A stretch of 6,112 nt of DNA from Lysobacter_K sp043738095 (GTDB lineage: Bacteria; Pseudomonadota; Gammaproteobacteria; Xanthomonadales; Xanthomonadaceae): the NCBI GenBank assembly GCA_043738095.1, contig JAYSZI010000082.1:1-6112 (forward strand), written 5' to 3'. The notes beneath the pieces were generated by a model that made no database searches, was not told the origin of the DNA, and was given only the letters and a program-made list of their open reading frames with translations. The translations under genes and the position numbers were made by a program. Positions 1-5,872 of the stretch are shown one piece after another (position 1 is the stretch's first letter; the number at the start of each line of letters is the position of its first letter).

Positions 1-238
1 GTACCAGCAGTTTCGCGCTGTTGCAGGCGTAGATTTAATTTCTGAACCGAAGCAATGTGACTTAGTTTTGCAGGGTTTGGTCGTCGCACGTTCAACGAAG
101 CAGCCTTTGCCAACGCGACTATGGACAGATGCTTATTTGGCCGCCCTAGCGCGAAGCTCAGGCGCGCGACTCGTGAGCTTTGACCAAGACTTCACACGTT
201 TTGATCAGACGAATCAGCTTATTTTAACGTCAAAATAA
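1..238 (+). CDS. VapC-like PIN-domain toxin, C-terminal part (5' end outside window)
   Basis: An open frame enters from the left edge (first full codon at position 2) and ends at TAA 236-238, leaving 78 residues. The visible part has the C-terminal half of a PIN ribonuclease domain. The segment LWTDAYLAALA (Asp at visible residue 43) is the helix carrying the third metal-binding acid. LVSFDQDF (Asp 61 and Asp 63) matches the VapC pattern 'T-x-D-x-D-F' with the fourth acid. VapC toxins are Mg-dependent endoribonucleases that cut tRNA or rRNA and are normally held by a VapB antitoxin encoded just upstream. The N-terminal acids and any antitoxin gene lie outside the window, so activity cannot be judged. 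Codon use (TTA, ATT, CTA, ACA) and AT content differ from all genes to the right, which suggests horizontal acquisition. I am confident of the PIN fold, less so of VapC versus another PIN subfamily. Confidence 0.8.
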   Translation, partial: YQQFRAVAGVDLISEPKQCDLVLQGLVVARSTKQPLPTRLWTDAYLAALARSSGARLVSFDQDFTRFDQTNQLILTSK

Positions 239-375
239 ACTTAATTTACTATGTTTTTAATAGCATCTTAGGCAACAAATACACCGGCTAGAGTCATATT
301 TAGCCCCTAAAAATGTCCTTTTGTCCATTTTTGAACCGTTTTTATCATTTTTTGAGCTCATCTACGAGTTAAGAA
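239..375. other. AT-rich non-coding stretch between the vapC-like gene and the htpG promoter
   Basis: This stretch is markedly AT-rich, with several T runs around 319-352, and contains no plausible coding frame. A weak AT-only hairpin (309-315 with 326-332) is the nearest thing to a terminator for the toxin gene, but with a single GC pair it is not convincing. The composition matches the toxin gene rather than htpG, so the acquired segment probably extends to about here. Confidence 0.5.
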
Positions 376-402
376 TTGAAATTTCAGCAACTGACCCCAT
401 AT
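376..402 (+). promoter_or_regulatory. Heat-shock (sigma-32/RpoH) promoter of htpG
   Basis: TTGAAA at 376-381 and CCCCATAT at 395-402 are separated by 13 bases. The known gammaproteobacterial sigma-32 consensus is CTTGAAA, about 11-16 bases, then CCCCATNT. The -10 half matches at every defined position and the -35 half lacks only the leading C (A here). Transcription would start near 408-411, giving a leader of about 105 nt before the htpG start. A heat-shock promoter in front of htpG is what is known in other gammaproteobacteria, so motif and gene identity support each other. Confidence 0.8.
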
Positions 403-409
403 CCAATCA

Positions 410-515
410 GTCGGTATTGCGACCAGTGCGCAGCAAAGCCGCGCTAAACTTAGAGGCTGCTTTTCTGATGAAAAAGTGTGCCGAATTTACCCTTTAAAAC
501 CACAAAATTGACACC
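410..515 (+). promoter_or_regulatory. htpG 5' leader with possible structure and mini-ORF
   Basis: This is the inferred untranslated leader between the sigma-32 promoter and the htpG ATG. It can form GCAGC (430-434) paired with GCTGC (456-460), or alternatively GCGC (428-431) with GCGC (441-444); these two are mutually exclusive. A nine-codon frame, ATG 468 to TAA 495-497 (MKKCAEFTL), sits 18 nt before the htpG start. GAGG at 453-456 lies 11 nt before that ATG, inside the 3' arm region of the first stem. The bases directly before the htpG ATG contain no clear Shine-Dalgarno sequence. Thermosensing or leader-peptide control is possible but is only inference. Confidence 0.3.
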
Positions 516-2435
516 ATGACCAAGCAAACCCTGTCCTTCCAAGCTGAAGTAGCCCAACTGCTGCACCTCGTGACCCACGCGCTGTACTCCAACAAAGAGA
601 TTTTCATGCGCGAGCTGATCTCCAACGCCTCCGACGCCTGCGACAAGCTGCGCTTCGAGGCGATCGGCCAGCCCGACCTGATGGCCGGGAACAGCGATCT
701 GCACATCGACGTCAGCTATGACAAGGACGCCCGCACCGTGACCGTGCGCGATAACGGCATCGGCATGCATCGCGATGAAGTCGTGGCCAACATCGGCACG
801 ATCGCCAGCTCCGGCACGCGCCGTTTCCTCGCGGCGATGGGCGACGCACAGAAGGCCGACGCGCGCCTGATCGGGCAGTTCGGCGTGGGCTTCTATTCGG
901 CGTTCGTCGTCGCCGACCGCGTCAGCGTGCTTACCCGCCACGCCGGCGCAGCCGCCGCTGAAGGCGTGAAGTGGGAAAGCGACGGCCGCGGCGAATACAC
1001 GCTCGAAGCCGTCGAGCTCGCCGAGCGTGGCACCACGGTGGTGCTGCACCTCAAGCCCGATGAGGAGGAGTTTCTCGCGGACTGGAAGTTGCGCTCGCTG
1101 ATCCACCGCTACTCCGAGCATGTCGCGTTCCCGATCCGCATGCCAAAAGCCGCGACCGTCACACCGGATGACACGACAACCGACGACGACGCAGCGGTCG
1201 CTGCGCCGGATGCGTGGGACTCCGTCAACGCCGCGTCCGCGCTGTGGACCAAATCCAAGACCGACATCTCCGATGAGGATTACCAGGGCTTCTACAAGTC
1301 GCTGGGCCACGATTTCAATGATGCGATGGCGTGGACCCACAACCGCGTCGAAGGCAATCAGAGCTTCACCACGCTGCTGTATCTGCCGGCGCAGCCGCCG
1401 TTCGACCTGATGATGGGCGGCCGCGACGAGCGCAAGGGGCTCAAGCTCTACATCAAGCGCGTGTTCGTGATGGACGCCGCCGAAGAGCTGCTGCCGAACT
1501 ACCTGCGCTTCGTCCGCGGCGTGATCGACGCCGACGACTTGCCGCTCAACGTGAGCCGCGAGCTGCTGCAGCAGAACCGTCAGCTCGACCGGATCAAGAC
1601 CACCTGCGTCAAGCGCGTGCTCGACCTGATCGAGAAGCTCGCGCGCGACGAGCCCGAGAAGTTCGCGACGTTCTACAAGGCGTTCGGCAACACGCTGAAA
1701 GAAGGCATCGGCGAGGACGCCAGCAACCGCGAACGCATCGCCAAGCTGCTGCGCTTTGCCTCGACCGGCACGGCATCAGCACCCGCCGACGGCGCTGCGC
1801 AGACGGTGTCGTTGGACGATTACGTCGCGCGCATGGGCGAGGGCCAGGACACGATCTGGTACATCACCGCCGACAGCTTTGCTGCCGCGTTCGGCAGCCC
1901 GCAGCTAGAGGCGTTCAAGGCCAAGGGGATTGAAGTCCTGCTGATGTTTGACCGCATCGACGAGTGGATGCTCGGCTCGTTGCGCGAAGTCGACGGCAAG
2001 AAGCTGCAGAACGTCGCCAAGGGCGAGCTGCCGTTGGACGAAGCCGACAAGCTCAAGCAGGACGAGGCGACCCAGGCCGCCGCGCCGCTGCTCGAGAGGC
2101 TCAAGACCCTGCTCGGCGACCGCGTCGGTGACGTGCGGGTATCCGCGCGCCTCACCGACTCGCCGTCGTGCCTGGCGCTGGCCGACTTCGACATGGCCCC
2201 GCACTTCGCCCGTTTGTTGCGCGAATCCGGCCAGGAGCTGCCCGACAGCAAGCCGACGCTGGAGATCAATCCGCAGCACGCTTTGCTCAAGCGCGTCGAG
2301 GCGGAAGCCGACGACGCCAAGGCAAAGGACCTGGCGACCTTGCTGCTGGAACAGGCCGAGATCGCCGCCGGCGCGCCGTTGCCGGATCCGGCCGCGTTTG
2401 TGCAGCGGATGAATCGGGTGCTGCTCGGGATGTAG
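516..2435 (+). CDS. htpG: Molecular chaperone HtpG (bacterial Hsp90)
   Basis: This encodes a 639-residue cytosolic ATP-dependent homodimeric chaperone, close to the family length (E. coli 624). The N-terminal GHKL ATPase domain (about residues 1-210) has the catalytic Glu33 and Asn37 in RELISNASDACDKLR. It also has the ATP-contacting Asp79 in DNGIGM, the lid segment GTIASSGT (94-101), and the glycine motif GQFGVGFYSAF (120-130). An acidic Thr/Asp/Ala-rich linker follows (about 212-232). The middle domain carries LNVSRELLQQNRQLDRIK, with the ATP-sensing Arg348. The C-terminal dimerisation domain is about 510-639 and, as in bacteria, lacks MEEVD. The ATG at 516 is chosen because MTKQTLSFQAEV aligns with family N-termini, although no good ribosome binding site precedes it. 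The gene has its own sigma-32 promoter and terminator, so it is a single-gene heat-shock unit. No key residue is missing. Confidence 0.98.
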   Translation: MTKQTLSFQAEVAQLLHLVTHALYSNKEIFMRELISNASDACDKLRFEAIGQPDLMAGNSDLHIDVSYDKDARTVTVRDNGIGMHRDEVVANIGTIASSGTRRFLAAMGDAQKADARLIGQFGVGFYSAFVVADRVSVLTRHAGAAAAEGVKWESDGRGEYTLEAVELAERGTTVVLHLKPDEEEFLADWKLRSLIHRYSEHVAFPIRMPKAATVTPDDTTTDDDAAVAAPDAWDSVNAASALWTKSKTDISDEDYQGFYKSLGHDFNDAMAWTHNRVEGNQSFTTLLYLPAQPPFDLMMGGRDERKGLKLYIKRVFVMDAAEELLPNYLRFVRGVIDADDLPLNVSRELLQQNRQLDRIKTTCVKRVLDLIEKLARDEPEKFATFYKAFGNTLKEGIGEDASNRERIAKLLRFASTGTASAPADGAAQTVSLDDYVARMGEGQDTIWYITADSFAAAFGSPQLEAFKAKGIEVLLMFDRIDEWMLGSLREVDGKKLQNVAKGELPLDEADKLKQDEATQAAAPLLERLKTLLGDRVGDVRVSARLTDSPSCLALADFDMAPHFARLLRESGQELPDSKPTLEINPQHALLKRVEAEADDAKAKDLATLLLEQAEIAAGAPLPDPAAFVQRMNRVLLGM

Positions 2436-2455
2436 TTATTGAGGAACGCTTGATC

Positions 2456-2492
2456 AACAAAAAGCCCGTCGATTCTTGACGGGCTTTTTGTT
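2456..2492. terminator. Rho-independent bidirectional terminator after htpG
   Basis: A perfect 15-bp inverted repeat (2456-2470 with 2478-2492) surrounds a 7-nt loop (2471-2477). The core is GCCCGTC/GACGGGC flanked by A5 and T5, so a U tract forms on either strand. It begins 20 nt after the htpG stop and would also stop any transcript coming leftward from the DUF1697 gene. Confidence 0.93.
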
Positions 2493-2883
2493 TGGGTGCG
2501 ACCACCAATCTCCCAAACATCGCTGGAGACCCTTTCCCACCACTGAAGAACCGCCGCGTCCGACTGCCAGCAGGTGACTGTTTTTGTAGATCTAAAGAAC
2601 GTAGCCAAAGAAAGCTCCCTCCCCAGGAGCTAACTCAAGGGTGCACACGCGCGTCGCGATTTTACGACTCGCCATCCCCGGCTCAGTCGAAAAATGGACC
2701 AAAGGAAGTCGCCTCTTGTGGGACGCTGTACCTCCATGTGCGGCGCCTTCCGGGCCTGCATGCGTCAGCGCAGCATCATTTGGGATAGACCAAGCGCAAG
2801 CGCTGAGCAGAGCTCGCCATCGCTCCCAGCGGGTGAACACTTGAGTGCTCGCCACATTGCTTCATTGACAGTTCGAGGGACGC
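2493..2883. other. 391 bp without a convincing gene; probable decayed or repetitive intergenic DNA
   Basis: Frames of 67-98 codons are open on both strands here, but none has a ribosome binding site, a recognisable domain or plausible composition (many Arg, Cys, Ser, Pro). The translation near 2592-2640 (minus strand, ending GAFFGYVL) resembles the junk peptides often predicted from repeated intergenic DNA in proteobacteria. That resemblance is from memory and was not searched. Small palindromes occur, for example AGCGC-AA-GCGCT near 2790-2802 and an imperfect 10-bp hairpin at 2832-2853 with a 2-nt spacer. Neither has a U tract. No RNA gene or mobile-element end was recognised. Confidence 0.45.
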
Positions 2884-3393
2884 CTACTTACCGGCCATTT
2901 CGGCGAGCTTGGCGACGGTGTTGAAGTTGCGGGCGGTGCCTGTCTTTGCCGCCGGGATCTTCAACTTCGAGCCGGCCATGCCATCGCCGTAATGCACGTA
3001 GATCTCGCGCGTGCCCAGCACAAGCTCCTCGCCAGCCAGGCCGCTGATCGATTGCAGTGCATCCAGCGGCGGCGCGCGGTCGAGGAAGATCGCCATGGTG
3101 CGATTGAGGGCGGCGTCTGGGAACGGATTGGCGGCCAGCACGGCGGCTATCTCGGCAGGCGTGCGCACTAGCACGCCGACCGGCTTGCCGGCATACCGCT
3201 CCAATGCCGCTTCCAATTTGGACTGCACTTGCCTTGCCGTAGATGCACTGCGCAGTACCAGATTGCCGCTGGCGATATAGGTCCGCACGTCGACGAACCC
3301 CGCAGCCTCACACAGCGCGCGCAGGTCCGCCATTGGCAGCTTGCCGGTGCCACCGACGTTCACGGCGCGCAAAAGGCAGATATAGGTAGGCAT
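2884..3393 (-). CDS. DUF1697 family protein
   Basis: This is a 169-residue protein of the DUF1697 family (Pfam PF08002). Family hallmarks visible in order are: the start YICLLRAVNVGG (4-15), then MADLRALCEAAGF-DV-TYIASGN (21-44). A second part has NPFP (89-92), a YVHYGDGMAGSKLK segment, and a C-terminal TARNFNTVAKL (153-163). The length is usual for the family (about 170-185). No biochemical function is established, and no signal peptide or membrane segment is seen, so it is probably cytosolic. The ATG (3391-3393 on the complement) directly opens the conserved N-terminal motif, so the start is secure even though no clear ribosome binding site precedes it. It stands alone and is divergent from the kinase gene, with 83 bp between their starts; a shared control region there is possible. 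GC content and codon use match the core genes. Confidence 0.92.
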   Translation of the reverse strand: MPTYICLLRAVNVGGTGKLPMADLRALCEAAGFVDVRTYIASGNLVLRSASTARQVQSKLEAALERYAGKPVGVLVRTPAEIAAVLAANPFPDAALNRTMAIFLDRAPPLDALQSISGLAGEELVLGTREIYVHYGDGMAGSKLKIPAAKTGTARNFNTVAKLAEMAGK

Positions 3394-3476
3394 AGGTTGA
3401 GTCTAGGCCGGCCGCCCCATCAGGGGTAGGCTCAGTCAATAGCGGGGAAACTAGTCACCATTTCTGCGACCCGGCG

Positions 3477-4649
3477 GTGAGTTCTGCCGCCAATCAACGT
3501 GCCCTACTGGATACCGCCATGCGACTTGCCGATTTCATCGAGAACAATGCCGCCGCGATCGTCGACGGTGCCGAGGCCTTTGCTGCCACGCAGGCGCCAC
3601 CGGGGGTACATATGGATTCCACCGCGTTGCGCGACCATATCCCGGACATCCTGGCCGCGATGGTGCTCGATTTGCGCACGTCGCAGGACGCCGCCCAACA
3701 GCAGGCCAAATCTGAAGGGCGAGGCCGCGGTGTCGATGATCAAAAATCTGCTGCGCGGTCGCATGGGCGATTGAGGGCGAAAGACGGTTTCAATATCGAT
3801 CAGATGGTCTCCGAGTACCGGGCAATGCGAGCGGCCGTGCTTCGCCTCTGGGCAGCCGAAAAAACCCTCGACCATGACGCGATCGACGACATGATCCGCT
3901 TCAACGAGGCCGTGGATCAGGCTATCGCCGAGTCGGTCGCTGATTTTTCTGCCGAGGCGGAATCTTGGCGTCAGGTGTTCCTTGGCGTCCTCGGACACGA
4001 GCTGCGCGGGCCCTTGGGCGTCATAGTCGCGACGTCCGAAATCCTGGCGCATATGACCCGGGACACGCCGTTTTCCGCGCAGACGGATCGCCTCATCCGC
4101 AGCGGCAAGCGGATGAGCAAGCTGCTGGACGACCTGCTGGACTACAGCAGAACCTCCCTGGGAATGGGCATCCGCATCGCGCGAACCCAGGGTGACCTGA
4201 CGGCGGCCTTGAACGAAGAGATCGACTTGCTTCGTGCGGCCCTGCCCGGCGCAATCATCACGTTCGAGGCGGACGGCTTGACCCAGGGGCCGTTCGACAT
4301 TTCAAGGGTCCGTGAAGCGCTTAGCAACTTGGTGATTAACGCCGCTAAATACGGCGCCGCCGGGGCCAACGTTGTGGTCACATTGGTCGGCAACGCGCAA
4401 CAGGTCGAACTCGTGGTTCGCAACGAAGGCCCCACGCTTTCTCCTGGTGCCCTGAAGGCCATGTTCGAGCCCCTGAATCGGGGCGCGAGCCGCGCAGCCA
4501 TCGGCGAGGACACCAGCCTAGGGCTAGGACTGTTCATCGTTCGCGAGATCGCCAGAGCGCACGGTGGAGAAGTGACCGCCAGTTCGTCCGAGCAAACCAC
4601 GGCGTTTACGATGCGCCTGCCGAGGACTGGGGGCCCGCAGGCTGTCTAG
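3477..4649 (+). CDS. Soluble sensor histidine kinase with RsbRD-type N-terminal domain
   Basis: This is a 390-residue protein with no signal peptide or membrane helix, so a cytosolic sensor is inferred. Residues about 15-140 look like the RsbRD N-terminal domain (Pfam PF14361): DHIPDILAAM (52-61), ARSHGRLR (92-99) and DQMVSEYRAMR (107-117). A HisKA dimerisation domain follows, with H-box GVLGHELRGPLGV and phospho-acceptor His174. The HATPase_c domain has N-box NLVINAAKYG (Asn288), a divergent G1 box RNEGPTL (315-321) and G2 box SLGLGLFIVREI (from 347). In the G1 box, Asn316 stands where most kinases have the ATP-binding Asp. The GTG at 3477 gives the full frame but has no good ribosome binding site. 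ATG 3519 (residue 15) is an alternative that would keep all domains. No response regulator is adjacent, so this is an orphan kinase. The class is secure; the signal sensed is unknown. Confidence 0.88.
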   Translation: MSSAANQRALLDTAMRLADFIENNAAAIVDGAEAFAATQAPPGVHMDSTALRDHIPDILAAMVLDLRTSQDAAQQQAKSEGRGRGVDDQKSAARSHGRLRAKDGFNIDQMVSEYRAMRAAVLRLWAAEKTLDHDAIDDMIRFNEAVDQAIAESVADFSAEAESWRQVFLGVLGHELRGPLGVIVATSEILAHMTRDTPFSAQTDRLIRSGKRMSKLLDDLLDYSRTSLGMGIRIARTQGDLTAALNEEIDLLRAALPGAIITFEADGLTQGPFDISRVREALSNLVINAAKYGAAGANVVVTLVGNAQQVELVVRNEGPTLSPGALKAMFEPLNRGASRAAIGEDTSLGLGLFIVREIARAHGGEVTASSSEQTTAFTMRLPRTGGPQAV

Positions 4650-4751
4650 TCTGCGCTCCATGCTTCGTAGGATTAAATCAGCTACGGGCATGGCCGCCGA
4701 TTTCCTGTCGCGACGTTGTAGGTCTGAGTTTCCTACGCGATTATCCAACCT

Positions 4752-4755
4752 GGAG
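4752..4755 (+). promoter_or_regulatory. Ribosome binding site fixing the lipase start
   Basis: GGAG lies six bases before ATG 4762. The only longer alternative, ATG 4660 in the same frame, lies just after the kinase stop and would put 34 Arg-rich residues in front of a clear lipoprotein signal peptide. This site therefore decides the start. Confidence 0.75.
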
Positions 4756-4761
4756 CGCTAT

Positions 4762-5691
4762 ATGAAAGGACTCACTGCCGTTGGTGTCTTTGCCATCTTC
4801 GCCCTCGCCGGCTGCGCGCATTCGGGCCTGGCGAGCAAGCAGCCACTACCGACACCTGCTGCAGATCACGAGGTGGATGACCGTTACGGCTATCTCAGCC
4901 GCGACGAGGACTGGATGAGGAAGTTGCTCAGCACGCAGCAACTTGCAGCGGCTGAGCGCACTTACCTGTACGCGCTGATGGCCAATAACGCTTACGACGA
5001 CGGTGGGCAATACACCATCCCCGGGTGGACGCGCGTCGCGCGATACGAAAGTACCAGCGGTCTCGGCCTCGATGAGTACAAGCGCGATGCCCCAGGTCCG
5101 CTGGAGATGGTGGTGGCCTTTCGGGGGACCAATTTCACCAGCCTCAAGGATTGGAAGACGAACGCGGCATTAATCGAACCATGGCAGCACAGCGAGGCGT
5201 ACGACCACATCGCAAAGCTACGCCAGGCGCATCCCGACGCCCGGCTCACAGTGACCGGTCATTCCCTCGGCGGAGCCATCGCGCTGAACATGTCCTACCG
5301 CTTTGATGGGCTGTCGGCCTACGCGTTCAACTCCTCGCCGCGTGCGTTCTTCGCTGCAGAGGGCAAGACCAATGTTCGCGTGCTGGCTTGGGAAACCGGC
5401 GAGATCTTGAACGCGATCCGCAAGCCGTGGCTCGCCGTCCGTATGCAGGATGGCGAACGCTTGAATTTCAACTTCATGAAGTACAACTGGCACAACAGCC
5501 TCAAGCCGATCGCCGAGCACGGCATGTACGGGCTCAGTCGAGGCCTGATGCTCTCCGCGATGGCCAATGGGAATGCGCATGCAAGGCAGGTGTTCGATGC
5601 GAACATCGGGGCAGCACGCGCGGCCTCGAGCGCGCTGGAAAACTGTGCACCGGGTTGCGGGGCAGCTAGCAACGCCGCCGATGGCAGATAG
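4762..5691 (+). CDS. Predicted lipoprotein, class 3 lipase family (alpha/beta hydrolase)
   Basis: This is a 309-residue protein. It begins with a lipoprotein signal peptide: Lys2, a hydrophobic stretch (4-16) and lipobox LAGC with Cys18. Residue +2 is Ala rather than Asp, which predicts outer-membrane sorting. The mature part has the lipase class 3 signature: MVVAFRGTNF (strand plus oxyanion region, Arg121), then LTVTGHSLGGAIALNMSY with nucleophile Ser168 in GHSLGG. A following NSSPRAFF segment also fits the fold. Candidate acids are Glu211 or Glu214 (AWETGEILNAI), since the usual Asp is not obvious, and His253 (AEHGMYG) is the likely catalytic His. It probably hydrolyses lipids or other esters at the cell envelope; the substrate cannot be told. 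It starts 112 bp after the kinase stop with its own ribosome binding site, so co-transcription is possible but unproven. The Cys-rich tail (NCAPGCGAAS) is probably flexible. DUF2974-like is an alternative family label. Confidence 0.88.
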   Translation: MKGLTAVGVFAIFALAGCAHSGLASKQPLPTPAADHEVDDRYGYLSRDEDWMRKLLSTQQLAAAERTYLYALMANNAYDDGGQYTIPGWTRVARYESTSGLGLDEYKRDAPGPLEMVVAFRGTNFTSLKDWKTNAALIEPWQHSEAYDHIAKLRQAHPDARLTVTGHSLGGAIALNMSYRFDGLSAYAFNSSPRAFFAAEGKTNVRVLAWETGEILNAIRKPWLAVRMQDGERLNFNFMKYNWHNSLKPIAEHGMYGLSRGLMLSAMANGNAHARQVFDANIGAARAASSALENCAPGCGAASNAADGR

Positions 5692-5750
5692 CGGGCGAAA
5701 GTTGGGTCCGCGGGCTTCATTGCAACTAAGGGGGCGAGGCAAGTAGTTAG

Positions 5751-5781
5751 GCCGAAGAGCGCTGCGCTGTCGCTTTCGGGC
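5751..5781. other. Bulged inverted repeat downstream of the lipase gene
   Basis: GCCGAAGAGCG (5751-5761) can pair with CGCTTTCGGGC (5771-5781) over 10 bp, with one bulged base on each arm and a 9-nt loop. No U tract follows, so it is at best a weak or factor-assisted end for the lipase transcript. It could also be an incidental structure. Confidence 0.25.
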
Positions 5782-5842
5782 AAGTCTGACGCAAGATCAC
5801 GCTACCATCAGCTTCGGCTTCGACTACGCCACAGACGACGCA

Positions 5843-5862
5843 GCTCAACTCAGACGTTGGAC
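5843..5862 (+). repeat. Match to the right-hand half of an integron attC site
   Basis: GCTCAAC-TCAGAC-GTTGGAC resembles the right end of known attC sites, which commonly read GCTTAAC-TC(A/G)-rich-GTTAGAY. The last seven bases fit the R' core GTTRRRY and the first seven fit RYYYAAC. No matching left-hand RYYYAAC is visible between 5692 and 5842. This is therefore at most a degenerate or half site, 10 bp before the thioesterase start. A further isolated GTTAGGC core occurs at 5746-5752. Confidence 0.3.
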
Positions 5863-5872
5863 CTGAAAAGCC

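Noticed and set aside
309..332. AT hairpin AAAAATG/CATTTTT after the toxin gene as a terminator
   Set aside because: It has only one GC pair and a 10-nt loop, which is too weak to support a call in such AT-rich sequence.
450..1340. A 296-codon minus-strand frame overlapping the htpG N-terminus
   Set aside because: It is a by-product of GC-rich codon use opposite htpG, which matches Hsp90 throughout; the translation is Gly/Val/Arg-rich with no domain.
1820..2608. A 262-codon minus-strand frame across the htpG 3' end and terminator
   Set aside because: It is Ser-rich, antisense to conserved HtpG sequence, and runs through the strong terminator hairpin.
2832..2853. Imperfect inverted repeat with 2-nt spacer downstream of DUF1697
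   Set aside because: It has one mismatch, one wobble pair and no U tract; it could be an operator but nothing supports this.
4716..4744. Possible sigma-70 promoter TTGTAG-N17-GATTAT before the lipase
   Set aside because: The -10 is a poor match and the transcript would start almost at the ribosome binding site; the same bases also form a short GTAGG/CCTAC hairpin.
4660..4761. Longer start of the lipase gene at ATG 4660
   Set aside because: It would add 34 Arg-rich residues before a textbook lipoprotein signal peptide; ATG 4762 has GGAG at ideal spacing.
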